A stretch of 64,000 nucleotides of DNA from Nostoc sp. NIES-3756 (GCF_001548375.1 NZ_AP017296.1:1-64000), one strand, 5' to 3'; numbered from the stretch's first letter, positions 16,768 to 25,496 are shown. A program made the numbers and translations. The notes: generated by a model not told the origin, from the letters alone.

Positions 16768-17667
16768 TTAATGTGCAAATCTCGCTAACAGTTCTTCACG
16801 AGATAAATTAGTTAATTGCAGTAATACATTGGCAAATTCTTCTGGAGACAACAGTAGCAAGCTATCAACAACTCTCGACAGTTCTTCGTCTACTGAACCA
16901 AACCGAACTCTAAGCAAATTTTCAACGACTTGACGTTGACCTTGTTGCACTCCCTCTTGTACTGCCTGCGCTCTAGCTTCCTCATATGCTTGGGTCAAGT
17001 TCATAATTAGCTCTCTCTCGTCTTGGGTTAATTCCGGTTGTGCCATTACACTGATACGCCATCTATAAATTATCTCCAGCACATTGCGGCGTACAAGATC
17101 CTCTGCTGGTAGTGCCACCAGTTCCTCTACTGCTTGCCTTTGAACCTTTCCCCTGCCTAATAGTCTAAACCACAGCGTTTCGGGTGTCACTGGCAACTGA
17201 TTAATAGCTACTACTGCGGCTCTTAAACCGTCAGGCAGAAAATACACCCCACTCATCCAATTTTCTAAATCTAGTGTAGCCTTAAAAGTTTTGAGTATAC
17301 CTTTTGAAATGCTTGGTGCAAGAATCCAAAGATGTGGTAAATCTTGCTCACGTATCCTTCTTTTCTCTCGCTGGGCTTCACGTTCCACATCGGCTATCAG
17401 TATAAATATTTTTGCTATACAGTTACGTATCTGTGGCCTGCTTGGCTGATTGCGATACGGTTCTAGCAATGCAGTGTTCTGTGTGGCTACTTTACCCAAC
17501 AAACCTAATGTTTGGGCTTGTGTAATAGATGTTGGTGTTGGGGAAAATAATACATCTACAAATCTTGCTTCATCTGTTACTTCATTACCAACCAATACTT
17601 CCCCTAACGGCGAAAGTAATTCTTGTAGAAACTGCTTGGCAAATCTATCGTGCGGTTTTGTCGTCAT
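16768..17667 (-). CDS. Rpn-family / DUF4351 nuclease-like protein
   Basis: 299 residues. The N-terminus (KPHDRFAKQFLQELLSPLGE) and overall arrangement match the Rpn/PD-(D/E)xK recombination-promoting nuclease family. C-terminal helices (FGSVDEELSRVVDSLLLLSPEEFANVLLQLTNLSREEL) match DUF4351. A clear D...ExK motif is not obvious; EVTDEARFVDVLFSP has the first Asp and later QxK-type residues are missing, so activity is uncertain. Such genes are abundant and often mobile in cyanobacteria. It is transcribed alone and ends at a terminator. Confidence 0.75.
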   Translation of the reverse strand: MTTKPHDRFAKQFLQELLSPLGEVLVGNEVTDEARFVDVLFSPTPTSITQAQTLGLLGKVATQNTALLEPYRNQPSRPQIRNCIAKIFILIADVEREAQREKRRIREQDLPHLWILAPSISKGILKTFKATLDLENWMSGVYFLPDGLRAAVVAINQLPVTPETLWFRLLGRGKVQRQAVEELVALPAEDLVRRNVLEIIYRWRISVMAQPELTQDERELIMNLTQAYEEARAQAVQEGVQQGQRQVVENLLRVRFGSVDEELSRVVDSLLLLSPEEFANVLLQLTNLSREELLARFAH

Positions 17668-17771
17668 AGCTTTACTGTTAACCGGGAAGTATTATACTCG
17701 TCCATTTGCTCGATTACCTTTTGCTCTGTGGCGATCGTCTCCTGTTTGTCTAGCATTGTGATAAATTTCTT

Positions 17772-18008
17772 TTACATATCTGCGGCTGACCCTGTTGGAA
17801 GCAATAAGCTCTTTTCCTCACACTCTCCGCAATAAATTAGTCCTAAGTTTGGTTCTGGAAAGGTGTCAGTTCGTGTAAAGTAAAGCGGTGTCATATTAAA
17901 TACTTTGCATACAATTACTAAGCGATTGCTTGTTTCTACTTCAGGCGATCGCATTTTATTTTGATGTTGATACCGTTCTTTCTTCGTTTGTTCAAGGCTG
18001 AACTTCAC
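17772..18008 (-). CDS. hypothetical protein, 78 aa
   Basis: Starts at a GTG (18008) just after a GCTACGC motif; an ATG at 17954 is an alternative. It has a Cys-x2-Cys pair (IYCGECEEKS) near the C-terminus and basic residues near the N-terminus. It could be a small zinc-binding protein. No family is recognised. Confidence 0.4.
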   Translation of the reverse strand: MKFSLEQTKKERYQHQNKMRSPEVETSNRLVIVCKVFNMTPLYFTRTDTFPEPNLGLIYCGECEEKSLLLPTGSAADM

Positions 18009-18048
18009 CTTTCTTTTGCGTAGCCTTTTTCAGCTTCTCTCGGCGTTG

Positions 18049-18489
18049 TTACAATCCCTCTTCTGCTGGCAGTTGCAATTCAAACTCAACGCCTTTGAAT
18101 CTCAACCACGCTAGACAAACGGCTAAAGCTATTGATTTTGGTATCCCCTTCTCGCCAGTAACCGCCATGCCTGTGTTCCTTTCATCAGCGATTAAAGGTT
18201 TAATACCACAACTCACCATTGTCGGTGTTATCGTTATTTGAGTTACTAATCTTTGGCGATCGCACTCCGGGATCAAAAACGCTTCAACATTCCACAATTC
18301 GTTAGCAAAATCTGGTGCTATTCCAAATTCATCAAACCAACGCTCTCGCCTATCTTCTTCAATATCAACAGGATAGTAAAACTCAACTTCGGCTTGAAAT
18401 TTCCCTTGCTCAATGAGTTCTACGCCTGTTTGCCAGCCTAAAGACTCGGCTACTAGTTTATTAAGTTGTTCATAGCTCGTGATTTTCAT
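18049..18489 (-). CDS. hypothetical protein, phage-ABA-sandwich-like
   Basis: 146 residues. The C-terminal pattern AVTGEKGIPKSIALAVCLAWLRFKGVE resembles the ending of small phage ABA-sandwich-type proteins, where a helix with AICLAAL spacing follows a substrate-like loop. The match is by appearance only. It is soluble and acidic, with ATG at 18489. Confidence 0.45.
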   Translation of the reverse strand: MKITSYEQLNKLVAESLGWQTGVELIEQGKFQAEVEFYYPVDIEEDRRERWFDEFGIAPDFANELWNVEAFLIPECDRQRLVTQITITPTMVSCGIKPLIADERNTGMAVTGEKGIPKSIALAVCLAWLRFKGVEFELQLPAEEGL

Positions 18490-18596
18490 TTTTAACTCTT
18501 AATCTTAAGCTACAATTAGTTTTTGCAATTCCGTTTCGTACATAATCACTCGTCTTGCTACAAAATATTTTCCTTCCACGCGATTTCTCCAGCGTG

Positions 18597-18626
18597 AAAA
18601 AGCGGTCTGTAATGGACAAACCGCTT
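18597..18626 (-). terminator. repeated hairpin terminator, copy 2
   Basis: Same stem and nearly the same loop as the copy at 16707-16736 (AAAAAGCGGTCTGT ... ACAAACCGCTTG). It lies about 30 bases past the stop of the 98-aa gene at 18655. Confidence 0.65.
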
Positions 18627-18654
18627 GTAATTTTTATGTCTAGTTGTAGCAAAA

Positions 18655-18951
18655 TCAATTTGTCTGAATTTCTCTGACTTTAAAGGAACGTTCAGCAAAT
18701 AACTCTGGATTTTCTTTCTGAAACTCTAAATCGTCTGCATATTTTGGATCTTCTTTAAAGAATCTATCGTTCTCGACTTTCAGCAATGCTATTAATGATT
18801 CATCATCGGTATACAACGCATATTCATTGTCTTGCAATTGACTAATCAATTGCAAATGGCATCCACTACTAATGGCATACCTTTGGCAACCGTAGTTATG
18901 ACCTTGCTGCCCAAAGTACGGACATAGGATTTTTTGGCAAACATTGATCAT
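18655..18951 (-). CDS. small Cys-containing hypothetical protein
   Basis: 98 residues. Cysteines at the N-terminus (NVCQKILCPYFGQQGHNYGCQRYAISSGCH) have the spacing of a small zinc or disulfide cluster. The remainder is acidic and helical. ATG at 18951 with AGGTGA upstream. It ends at the repeated hairpin terminator. No family is recognised. Confidence 0.5.
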   Translation of the reverse strand: MINVCQKILCPYFGQQGHNYGCQRYAISSGCHLQLISQLQDNEYALYTDDESLIALLKVENDRFFKEDPKYADDLEFQKENPELFAERSFKVREIQTN

Positions 18952-18967
18952 TATTGATCACCTTAAA

Positions 18968-19234
18968 CTATGCTTCAGAATTATTACCACGCCGCAATAG
19001 CCTTAAAACTTCTTCCATCCCTGCGTTCAAATTCCGAATATCAGCCTTCATGTCACGGATTTCTGCTTTGACTTCTCGCATATCCGATGCCAATCCAGTT
19101 GCTAGACTCAAAGTTCTCGCGATCGCTACCTGAGATGTGCCAATAGTTCCTGCTTGTATTTTCAGGTTGGCTACGTCTTCTGTCAATTCATTGAGCCGCA
19201 GGTAAATATCGTCAAATCTGCTTTCATCGCTCAT
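18968..19234 (-). CDS. coiled-coil hypothetical protein
   Basis: 88 residues that form an almost continuous amphipathic helix, with repeats such as DMREVKAEIRDMKADIRNLN. Proteins of this form are common in cyanobacteria and resemble tail or adaptor coiled coils. It precedes the Cys-containing gene by 16 bp, so the two are probably co-transcribed. Confidence 0.6.
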   Translation of the reverse strand: MSDESRFDDIYLRLNELTEDVANLKIQAGTIGTSQVAIARTLSLATGLASDMREVKAEIRDMKADIRNLNAGMEEVLRLLRRGNNSEA

Positions 19235-19309
19235 TGTTCAATTCCTTGTTCAATAATTGCTAGGTAGCCAGAGTATACCTGTTTAAGTCCCACCTGTATT
19301 TTAATCCAA

Positions 19310-19621
19310 CTATTCAAAGCTTGGTGGTTGGTAATTTTGTGCCGCTATAATTGCCTGTTGGGGAACAATTTGGTTTTGATACTCTGTTAGTGTACAAAAA
19401 TAAGTACCTACCGTCAGAGTTCTCCAAGTTAGTACCACAAAATATTGCTCTTGCTGTGCGTGTTCGCGGATAGTAGCAGCAAAATTATTTAGTCCTGCTT
19501 CTAAATTGTCTGATTCAAATAACCCTTTTACATTGATTGAAGGAGGTAAGTTGCCATCAGTTTTATAGCCAAAGTCAACGTAGAAATTTTCAAACTGTTG
19601 CTCAAATTCTTCAGCATTCAT
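19310..19621 (-). CDS. hypothetical protein, 103 aa
   Basis: Starts at the ATG at 19621 (MNAEEFEQQFENFYVDFGY). The frame is open to 19771, but the extra 50 residues have no protein-like character and overlap the next gene. The centre has a strand-rich part (YFVVLTWRTLTVGTYFCTL). Family unknown. Confidence 0.5.
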   Translation of the reverse strand: MNAEEFEQQFENFYVDFGYKTDGNLPPSINVKGLFESDNLEAGLNNFAATIREHAQQEQYFVVLTWRTLTVGTYFCTLTEYQNQIVPQQAIIAAQNYQPPSFE

Positions 19622-19703
19622 GACGCTTGTTTTATTTAAGTGAAGCGAATTAGAGTTAAAACAAGAGCGTAGAATTACGCCTACGCCTCCACAAAAGTGG
19701 TCT

Positions 19704-19895
19704 TTAATTGTCAGATACCTTTGGGAAAAATCTATAACCCTTAGACGTTTTGACCGCTTCAATATCATCAATTTCTTTAACAGTCCTGATTACCGTCCCG
19801 TTGACTACACCTAATTGTTGGCGTAATTCTTCGGTCGTAATCCCTGGAGACTTTAAAACAATTTCTTTGATTCTCTCTCTATCAATACCAGACAT
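19704..19895 (-). CDS. small winged-helix protein
   Basis: 63 residues, with a helix-turn-helix pattern SPGITTEELRQQLGVVNGTVIRTVKEI followed by a wing (AVKTSKGYRFFP). It resembles the DNA-binding part of MarR/ArsR-type regulators, but it lacks a dimerisation helix. ATG at 19895. Confidence 0.55.
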   Translation of the reverse strand: MSGIDRERIKEIVLKSPGITTEELRQQLGVVNGTVIRTVKEIDDIEAVKTSKGYRFFPKVSDN

Positions 19896-20003
19896 AAACT
19901 ATCAGAGCATTTTTCCTTTTTTCTACATTATACGGACAGTACGATAGCGCAAACTATGTCGCACCAATGTCTACGACAAGACTTGCGTCTACACACTTCC
20001 AAA

Positions 20004-20276
20004 CTAAACCGCTAGTTCTTCACCACCCCCGAACAAAATCTTCCTTTGCTCTGGACTCAACTGACCTATCGGCACATCCAGCAAATCAACAGACTCGCAC
20101 AAGAATTGCGGTTGTTCTTCTAAAGTCTGGACATAATAGTATTGACCATTGGAGTGAACGAACTCGACCAGTCGTCTATCGCCAGAATAAATGCCGTCTT
20201 CGAGCAGTTCCAGACCCACACTCTCGCAGCATTGGGCGATGTTGGACAGAATTTCGTTTCCTGTAACGGCGGACAT
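20004..20276 (-). CDS. small protein, paralogue of a domain in the 38596 gene
   Basis: 90 residues from the ATG at 20276 (MSAVTGNEILSNIAQCCESVG). The order GNEI..IA..CE..GLELL.DGIY.GD..L....NG..Y is the same as in the C-terminal domain of the plus-strand gene at 38596. The family is otherwise unknown. The domain looks alpha/beta. The C-terminus (QLSPEQRKILFGGGEEL) differs between the two. Confidence 0.6.
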   Translation of the reverse strand: MSAVTGNEILSNIAQCCESVGLELLEDGIYSGDRRLVEFVHSNGQYYYVQTLEEQPQFLCESVDLLDVPIGQLSPEQRKILFGGGEELAV

Positions 20277-20435
20277 ACTCAATATTTTCCATTACACAAT
20301 GATTGCTTTTTTAACTGTTGTGTATCGCCAACCCATAAATATAGTATGATGTTAACAAAGTGTTATTAGAATGTTAGTTAAATGCTTCTTGCCAATGCGA
20401 TCGCTTGTATGGAACCCAGGCGATCGCATTTCCAT

Positions 20436-20921
20436 CTACACCGTCACTAACTGCCTAACCCCTAACTTGAAGAGCGCATCAGCAGCACTACTGGCATATC
20501 GGTCAGGCTCCGTCGCTCTACGGCTACAACTCCACATCTTCCCGAAACGATTGAACCCGACAAAGCCGACTAAATCCCGACCCCGATAGACCTTCGTTGA
20601 GAACATCAAATAGTCTATCTCGCCGTGCTGCAACCCACACTCGGTGCAGGCTTGGTTTAACTCGTCCTCTAATCTTTGGTTCTGCCTGTGGAGATTCTCT
20701 TGAGCATCTAGAGAAGTCTTTTCTTGAGCTACTCTCTGCGCGAACCAGTTTCGGTCAAATGGCAGTCGTCCGCCGTCCTGGAGTTGCACCCAAACCGTGA
20801 TTCCGCAGTCAATCCAGAGGGTGCGGATTTCGTCTGGATGGCGTTGGATGATGGTTGCAATCATTTGGCGATCGCGGTCGGTTAATGGACTTTGTTGCTT
20901 GTTTATTGTTGTATGTGTCAT
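20436..20921 (-). CDS. hypothetical protein, 161 aa
   Basis: Helical N-terminus, a coiled-coil centre (LDAQENLHRQNQRLEDELNQ), and a C-terminal strand-rich part (VYRGRDLVGFVGFNRFGKMWSCSRR). A Cys pair (ACTECG) occurs near residue 95. It may be a small DNA- or protein-binding accessory factor. No family is recognised. ATG at 20921. Confidence 0.5.
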   Translation of the reverse strand: MTHTTINKQQSPLTDRDRQMIATIIQRHPDEIRTLWIDCGITVWVQLQDGGRLPFDRNWFAQRVAQEKTSLDAQENLHRQNQRLEDELNQACTECGLQHGEIDYLMFSTKVYRGRDLVGFVGFNRFGKMWSCSRRATEPDRYASSAADALFKLGVRQLVTV

Positions 20922-21290
20922 GATAAAAACCTTATTTAGACCAAAGGGCGGTCGCTGAGTTTACCAGACAGAGCGATCGCCTTTCTTTTGCTGACTACGT
21001 TGTGGGTAGCCACAACGCTTTCACTCAGCTTCGGCGTAGCCGTTTCTTATTCGGTCAATACAAGCAGTAGCAGTAATTGGGGTGGCGATTACAATGGATT
21101 GCGATCGCCTTATATAGTCATTAGGATTTAGCGAAGCTATTAAAATTGCCCGTCCACGCGCCTGCGTCCCCTTTCCCTGGCTGCGTAACTCGTCGGCTAT
21201 ACAATTTTCAAGGTTCTGTTAGTAGCACCACTTTATTTACTAAGAGGGTGGTGCTTGTTCCTCTATTATCACTAACTTAGTTAGTGTTTG
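20922..21290. other. intergenic region with a long imperfect hairpin
   Basis: No gene is supported here. Arms at 20943-20956 and 20972-20984 (AAAGGGCGGTCGCT / AGCGATCGCCTTT) form an imperfect stem containing a HIP1-like core, followed by CTTTTG. A second stem AGCACCAC / GTGGTGCT at 21224-21255 lies before the XRE operator. A GCGTAGC motif and HIP1-type sites are also present. Confidence 0.5.
21270..21286. promoter_or_regulatory. 17-bp palindrome, likely XRE operator, downstream of the gene
   Basis: Perfect palindrome CACTAAC-TTA-GTTAGTG. The same half-site (CACTAACTTAGTT, or TAGTTAGTG) recurs upstream of the XRE gene at 21655-21699. This strongly suggests a family of operators for the small XRE repressor. 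Confidence 0.6.
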
Positions 21291-21647
21291 TCAAGTTAAT
21301 GGCGGTAGTTTTTTAGGATTTTTCACTAACTGAACTTGTAAAAAATCTTCTACAGATATGTTGAGAGCTTTGCAAATTCCTTCTAACTTTTCCCAAGAAA
21401 CACTGGGTTTAAGGCTTTTGCGTTCTTCAACGGTATATTCTCCGCGTTCTAAATGCTGTATGGATTGGTAGGAACATCCAGCCCTTTTAGCTAAGGAAGC
21501 CATCGACTCTTCGCCTCTAAGTATTTTCAATCGCTCTCCCATCTCTTTAGTCCACCAGACACTAGCGATAAGAGTTCTTGACATAATTAATAGTTCTTCT
21601 TCTAAGTAATCTTTTTTATTATCGCTACTTGACTTATCCCCTATCAT
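21291..21647 (-). CDS. XRE-family transcriptional regulator
   Basis: 118 residues with a Cro/CI helix-turn-helix at about 40-100: ERLKILRGEESMASLAKRAGCSYQSIQHLERGEY, and a C-terminal segment NISVEDFLQV typical of such repressors. ATG at 21647; MSRTLIASVWW at 21584 is an alternative that aligns better with the XRE gene at 38208 (both have W..KE.G..L..LRG). Palindromes of CACTAAC type flank the gene on both sides, consistent with autoregulation. Confidence 0.8.
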   Translation of the reverse strand: MIGDKSSSDNKKDYLEEELLIMSRTLIASVWWTKEMGERLKILRGEESMASLAKRAGCSYQSIQHLERGEYTVEERKSLKPSVSWEKLEGICKALNISVEDFLQVQLVKNPKKLPPLT

Positions 21648-21654
21648 ACAATAA

Positions 21655-21699
21655 CCTAGTTAGTGATTAAAGTTAATTCCTTTCACTAACTTAGTTTGA
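21655..21699. promoter_or_regulatory. operator half-sites upstream of the XRE gene
   Basis: CCTAGTTAGTG (21655-21665) and TCACTAACTTAGTTTGA (21683-21699), copies of the palindrome seen at 21270-21286, lie in the divergent region between the XRE gene and the HNH gene. Binding here could repress both. Confidence 0.5.
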
Positions 21700-21824
21700 A
21701 GTACCACCAAAGTAAAAGCGATCGCTTGCTTTAATGCAATGCGACTAGTTTCACTTGACTGATATAGCAATGTCAGTTGCGTCAAAAACTTTTATTTCCA
21801 TTCAAATAAAGCTGAATCCGCTCT

Positions 21825-22319
21825 ATGAGTCCTCAAATTATAGACCTTGTAGATAGATCAACTGCTCAAAAGTCAGCAACCGATGTTTTTGAGGTTAAAG
21901 GGTTTATTAAGTTTGTTCCTGGTGAGGGATATTTTGTTGGCAAGTGGAGAATTAAACCTAAACAACTAAAAAACTACGGTTACACCTTAAAGCAAGGAAT
22001 AATTATATCTGTTTTAGCTAAAGTTGTTCGCCCAGGCTCAACAGATATTAAGGTTATACAAAGAGTAGAAGAAGACAATAGAAAGTTATGTGACATGAGA
22101 AATAATCGTGTTTGGCGAAAAAAAGTCCCAGATTTAATTAGACAAATAGACTGGTTTTACCAAGAGCGTGATCGCTTAACCCGTGAGACGAAAATTCCTC
22201 ACCACGTAGATCACATACATCCTGTCAATCACCCAAATTTGTGTGGTTTAACAGTTCCAGCTAATTTACAAGTGATTCCAGCCACTCGAAATCGCCAAAA
22301 AAGCAACAAATTGATTTGA
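21825..22319 (+). CDS. HNH-type endonuclease-like protein
   Basis: 164 residues. The C-terminal part reads HHVDHIHPVNHPNLCGLTVPANLQVIPATRNRQKSNK, the pattern of a phage-type HNH domain (DH, then N, then N/H-like). The N-terminal half is a beta-rich domain that may bind DNA. ATG at 21825. It is divergent from the XRE gene, with putative operator sites between them, so it may be controlled by that repressor. It could be a homing-like or defence nuclease. Confidence 0.75.
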   Translation: MSPQIIDLVDRSTAQKSATDVFEVKGFIKFVPGEGYFVGKWRIKPKQLKNYGYTLKQGIIISVLAKVVRPGSTDIKVIQRVEEDNRKLCDMRNNRVWRKKVPDLIRQIDWFYQERDRLTRETKIPHHVDHIHPVNHPNLCGLTVPANLQVIPATRNRQKSNKLI

Positions 22320-22910
22320 GGTTATAAACCATCATCAGAGCAATACATGGTTGCAATATCTGGAGGAATCACTGTCTGTAGAAAAACAGGGGTTGTGAGT
22401 AATTAAAACTTTCCGCACTTATCGACAAAAAGAACTAAAGTTAGATTTGCACAGACTCACACATAAAAAGCAACCACTTCGAGGAGCAAGCGCAAATTCT
22501 CAATCAGTGAAGACAACGGAAATATAAAATTTAATTTTCCTAAAATCTTATTTTTTAGTTTAACCAGATTTTTTACAGTAAAAATACTTAAACCTTAACT
22601 TACCTTATTATTAGGCAATTTAATTTATGTGGATTTTACGGTGGTATACTAATAACCTTTATGTTTTATTTATAAAAAGGTATTAAAGTTACTTATATTA
22701 TAAATTATAAGCAAAACATTCTTTAGCCGAAAAAATTACTATTCATTATCACCTATTTTATAAATTTATTCAGGTAAATCTAACAATTCAATTATTTAAA
22801 TCTAATATAAATAAGTTTTTAAAGTAAAAAATTTTAATTAATGTTTATCATTTAGCTCTTAAAAAATTTAGTAAAAATATAAGGCTCTTAAGATAGAATG
22901 GAATAAATTA
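22320..22910. other. AT-rich gap without a gene
   Basis: About 590 bases between the HNH and dGTPase genes. The first 200 bases have mixed composition and no good reading frame. The last 350 are strongly AT-rich with runs of T and A, which fits a promoter region for an AT-rich acquired gene. I see no tRNA, repeat or clear hairpin. Confidence 0.4.
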
Positions 22911-24302
22911 TTGTGCAGTAAACGCCAAGGACACGAAGAACATCCTAATGAAGATCCTCATAATCGAAATCCTTTTGAAAGAGACTTAGATAGAATTGTA
23001 TTTTCCGAGTCTTTCAGAAGGTTAAAAGATAAAACACAAGTTTTTCCAGTCAATGATAATGATCATGTTCATAATAGGTTAACTCACAGTTTGGAAGTAT
23101 CTTGTATAGGTAGATCACTAGGAAGGATTGTAGGTGTATATATACTTGATAAGCATAAAGAGACATTAGCAGAATTAGTTAACAAAGAAGGATTAAATGA
23201 AGCTAGTTTTGGTGCTATAGTACAAGCTGCTTGTCTCGCTCATGATATAGGTAACCCTCCGTTTGGTCATTCTGGGGAAAATGCTATCCAAGCTTGGTTT
23301 TACTCAGAAACCGGACAAAAATATTTAGAAAACTTAACTCTTAAAGAAAGAGAAGATTTAGAATTATTTGAAGGTAATGCTCAAGGATTTAGAATTATTA
23401 CAAGAATAGAAGGCCAAACTAAGCGTATGGGTATGCAGCTAACATATGCTACTTTAGCTACTTTTAGCAAATACCCTAGAGAGTCATTACTTAATATTGA
23501 GAATAATGATGTTTTAAAACATGAACGCCAAAATAGAACCAGTGCCAAAAAGTATGGTTTTTTCCAGTCAGAGAAGAAAATATTTGAAGAGGTTGCAGAT
23601 AAAGTTGGCTTAATAAGAATCGATGAAAATTTAGCATGGTGGTGTAGACATCCATTAGCTTTCCTTGTAGAAGCTGCTGATGATATATGCTACCTTATTA
23701 TGGATTTTGAAGATGGATTTAATACTGGGTATATTGATTATAATACAACTAGAGACTTACTAATTGATATCGCAGGTGAAAATTATTTAAATGATTTAAA
23801 TCAAGAAGATGACAAATCTAGTAGAAGAGAAAATATAAGATTTTTACGAGGTAAAGCAATTAATAAGCTGATTGATGTAGCTGTGGATTCATTTAAGAAA
23901 CATGAAAGTGAATTACTGGCTGGTAGTTTCGATAGTCCACTGTTAAGCGCTGATAATCAAGAAATAAGTCAAAAGATTAAAAATATCAAGGATAAAATCA
24001 AAGAAAAAGTTTATAAATGCCAAGAAGTTCTTAGTATAGAAGTGGCAGGATATGATGTTGTATCTGGATTATTAAATGAATTTGTAACTGCTGTAAATGA
24101 TGAACCAAGTGTAATATTCATTAAAAGAAATCATAAAGGTGATAAAATTAGAGAAATGCTACCTCGTCAAACAATATTTAATGGACAACTAGGTAATGAA
24201 AGCTATTTAAACATTTTAAAAGTAACAGATTACATATCAGGGATGACTGACTCTTACGCTGTTTCATTATTTAAAAAAATTAAAGGTATCTCTTTAGGAT
24301 AA
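22911..24302 (+). CDS. dGTPase-like HD-domain dNTP triphosphohydrolase
   Basis: 463 residues from a TTG. Domain features are RNPFERDLDRIVFSESFRRL, LTHSLEVSCIGR, the HD pair in AHDIGNPPFGHSGE and the DDICYLIMDFEDG segment, all diagnostic of dGTPase-type hydrolases that split dNTPs into nucleoside and triphosphate. The frame extends upstream to a stop at 22872-22874, and the extra codons read KIEWNKLL, the conserved W..LL opening of the family. However, no ATG, GTG or TTG lies before them, so the true start is odd or damaged. Such enzymes can deplete nucleotides during phage attack; a housekeeping role is also possible. Codon use is AT-rich compared with upstream genes. Confidence 0.8.
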   Translation: MCSKRQGHEEHPNEDPHNRNPFERDLDRIVFSESFRRLKDKTQVFPVNDNDHVHNRLTHSLEVSCIGRSLGRIVGVYILDKHKETLAELVNKEGLNEASFGAIVQAACLAHDIGNPPFGHSGENAIQAWFYSETGQKYLENLTLKEREDLELFEGNAQGFRIITRIEGQTKRMGMQLTYATLATFSKYPRESLLNIENNDVLKHERQNRTSAKKYGFFQSEKKIFEEVADKVGLIRIDENLAWWCRHPLAFLVEAADDICYLIMDFEDGFNTGYIDYNTTRDLLIDIAGENYLNDLNQEDDKSSRRENIRFLRGKAINKLIDVAVDSFKKHESELLAGSFDSPLLSADNQEISQKIKNIKDKIKEKVYKCQEVLSIEVAGYDVVSGLLNEFVTAVNDEPSVIFIKRNHKGDKIREMLPRQTIFNGQLGNESYLNILKVTDYISGMTDSYAVSLFKKIKGISLG

Positions 24303-24393
24303 AAACTCTAGAGAAACAAATATTACGAAAAATAAATTACAAATATATTTATATAAAATCAATTAACTTTAGTCTAGTTTAATTGTTATTAAC

Positions 24394-24948
24394 TTAAGAT
24401 TCCTGACAGCTTTGCTGGCGAAGCCATATTATTATTTCTTCAACAAGCTGTTCTACTTGTTTATTACCGTCTACTATCAAATTAGCCATTTTTTTCAATC
24501 TTGTTTGTACTTCTACTTCCGTAGAATGTTCATCAATCTGCTGCAATTCTTCATATTGAGTTAATCCTTTCTCAATTAAGCGACTTTCGCGCGTTTGCTC
24601 ATTTACTGCTATAAAAATAATTAATAACTGTGAGGGAAAAAGAAGCCTCCGCAGCACAGAAACAGCTTCTACATGACGAATACCATCAATAATTAGTGGT
24701 TGTCCTAGCCGCCAATTAGCTTGTTCTAAAACTGAACAACAGAATTGTTCCATACCTTGGTTAATAAGCGATGCACCAACAGACTGCAAAACTTTTCGTG
24801 ATACTTCTATCCCTTGATGCTGTGCGACAGATCGAACATAGTCCCCAAAGCTAACACGTTCCCATTTGAGGCAAGAAGCTATCCTGATTGAAAGCGTAGA
24901 TTTTCCACTGGCAATACTGCCAGAAAAACCGAGAATAATTGGTTTCAC
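24394..24948 (-). CDS. P-loop (nucleotide kinase-like) protein
   Basis: 184 residues from a GTG at 24948, chosen because it overlaps the ASCH stop (GTGA) and places the P-loop near the N-terminus: VKPIILGFSGSIASGKSTLS. Later features are VSFGDYVRSVAQ and IIDGIRHVEAV, which together resemble dephospho-CoA-kinase- and dNMP-kinase-type P-loop kinases. It is the last gene of the overlapping operon. A nucleotide or nucleoside monophosphate substrate is a reasonable guess from the fold. Confidence 0.7.
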   Translation of the reverse strand: MKPIILGFSGSIASGKSTLSIRIASCLKWERVSFGDYVRSVAQHQGIEVSRKVLQSVGASLINQGMEQFCCSVLEQANWRLGQPLIIDGIRHVEAVSVLRRLLFPSQLLIIFIAVNEQTRESRLIEKGLTQYEELQQIDEHSTEVEVQTRLKKMANLIVDGNKQVEQLVEEIIIWLRQQSCQES

Positions 24949-25496
24949 AAAATTCCCAAATTTAATTGTAACTGACCAGAACTTTCCTGCAAAACTACCC
25001 AACCTCGGCGATCTCGTTTCGTAAACTTGATTGGATCAATTGATTTAACGTGTTGAATCCGCATTAAGGTTGCAAATGAAGCAGCTTCACGAGCTTTCCA
25101 AAATTCGGGGTCTTGAGCGCATAAAACTGCTGCAAAATCTTCTCTAATAGTTCGCCATGATTCCTGGTCTAACTGATAAAACCAAACATAATTTACTTGG
25201 CATAATCCAACAATTGGCCCACTGGATTCTTTCAATAAAACAACGTCTCCTTTGCTTACTCGATTGTATGGGGCGAACCTACGAGTAGAAAACCTTGATT
25301 CTACTGTTTTCTTACCATCCAAAACAAATTGGAGGTATGGTTCTACTAAAATAGCTAAGTGGAGCGTAAAAGGTAATGACTCAGACGGATTTAAATCATC
25401 TAAATAATTTTCCCAGAAAGAATCTCCCTGTACTGCTAACCTTAATTGATCAACTAATAATTTTAAAGAATTATGTGTCGTTGCGCTGTTCTCCAA
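24945..25496 (-). CDS. ASCH-domain protein
   Basis: 183 residues. HLAILVEPYLQFVLDGKKTVESRFSTRR and VSKGDVVLLKESSGPIVGLCQV form the ASCH fold (PUA-like), whose known members bind RNA or modified bases, or cut N4-acetylcytidine. The N-terminal 45 residues form an unrelated helical part. The start is a TTG (25496) with AAGGAG about ten bases upstream. It overlaps the previous gene by 26 bp and the kinase gene by 4 bp. Confidence 0.75.
   Translation of the reverse strand: MENSATTHNSLKLLVDQLRLAVQGDSFWENYLDDLNPSESLPFTLHLAILVEPYLQFVLDGKKTVESRFSTRRFAPYNRVSKGDVVLLKESSGPIVGLCQVNYVWFYQLDQESWRTIREDFAAVLCAQDPEFWKAREAASFATLMRIQHVKSIDPIKFTKRDRRGWVVLQESSGQLQLNLGIL

Noticed and set aside
18470..18658. 62-residue minus-strand frame
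   Set aside because: It overlaps the repeated terminator hairpin and the start of the 146-aa gene, and its sequence lacks protein-like character.
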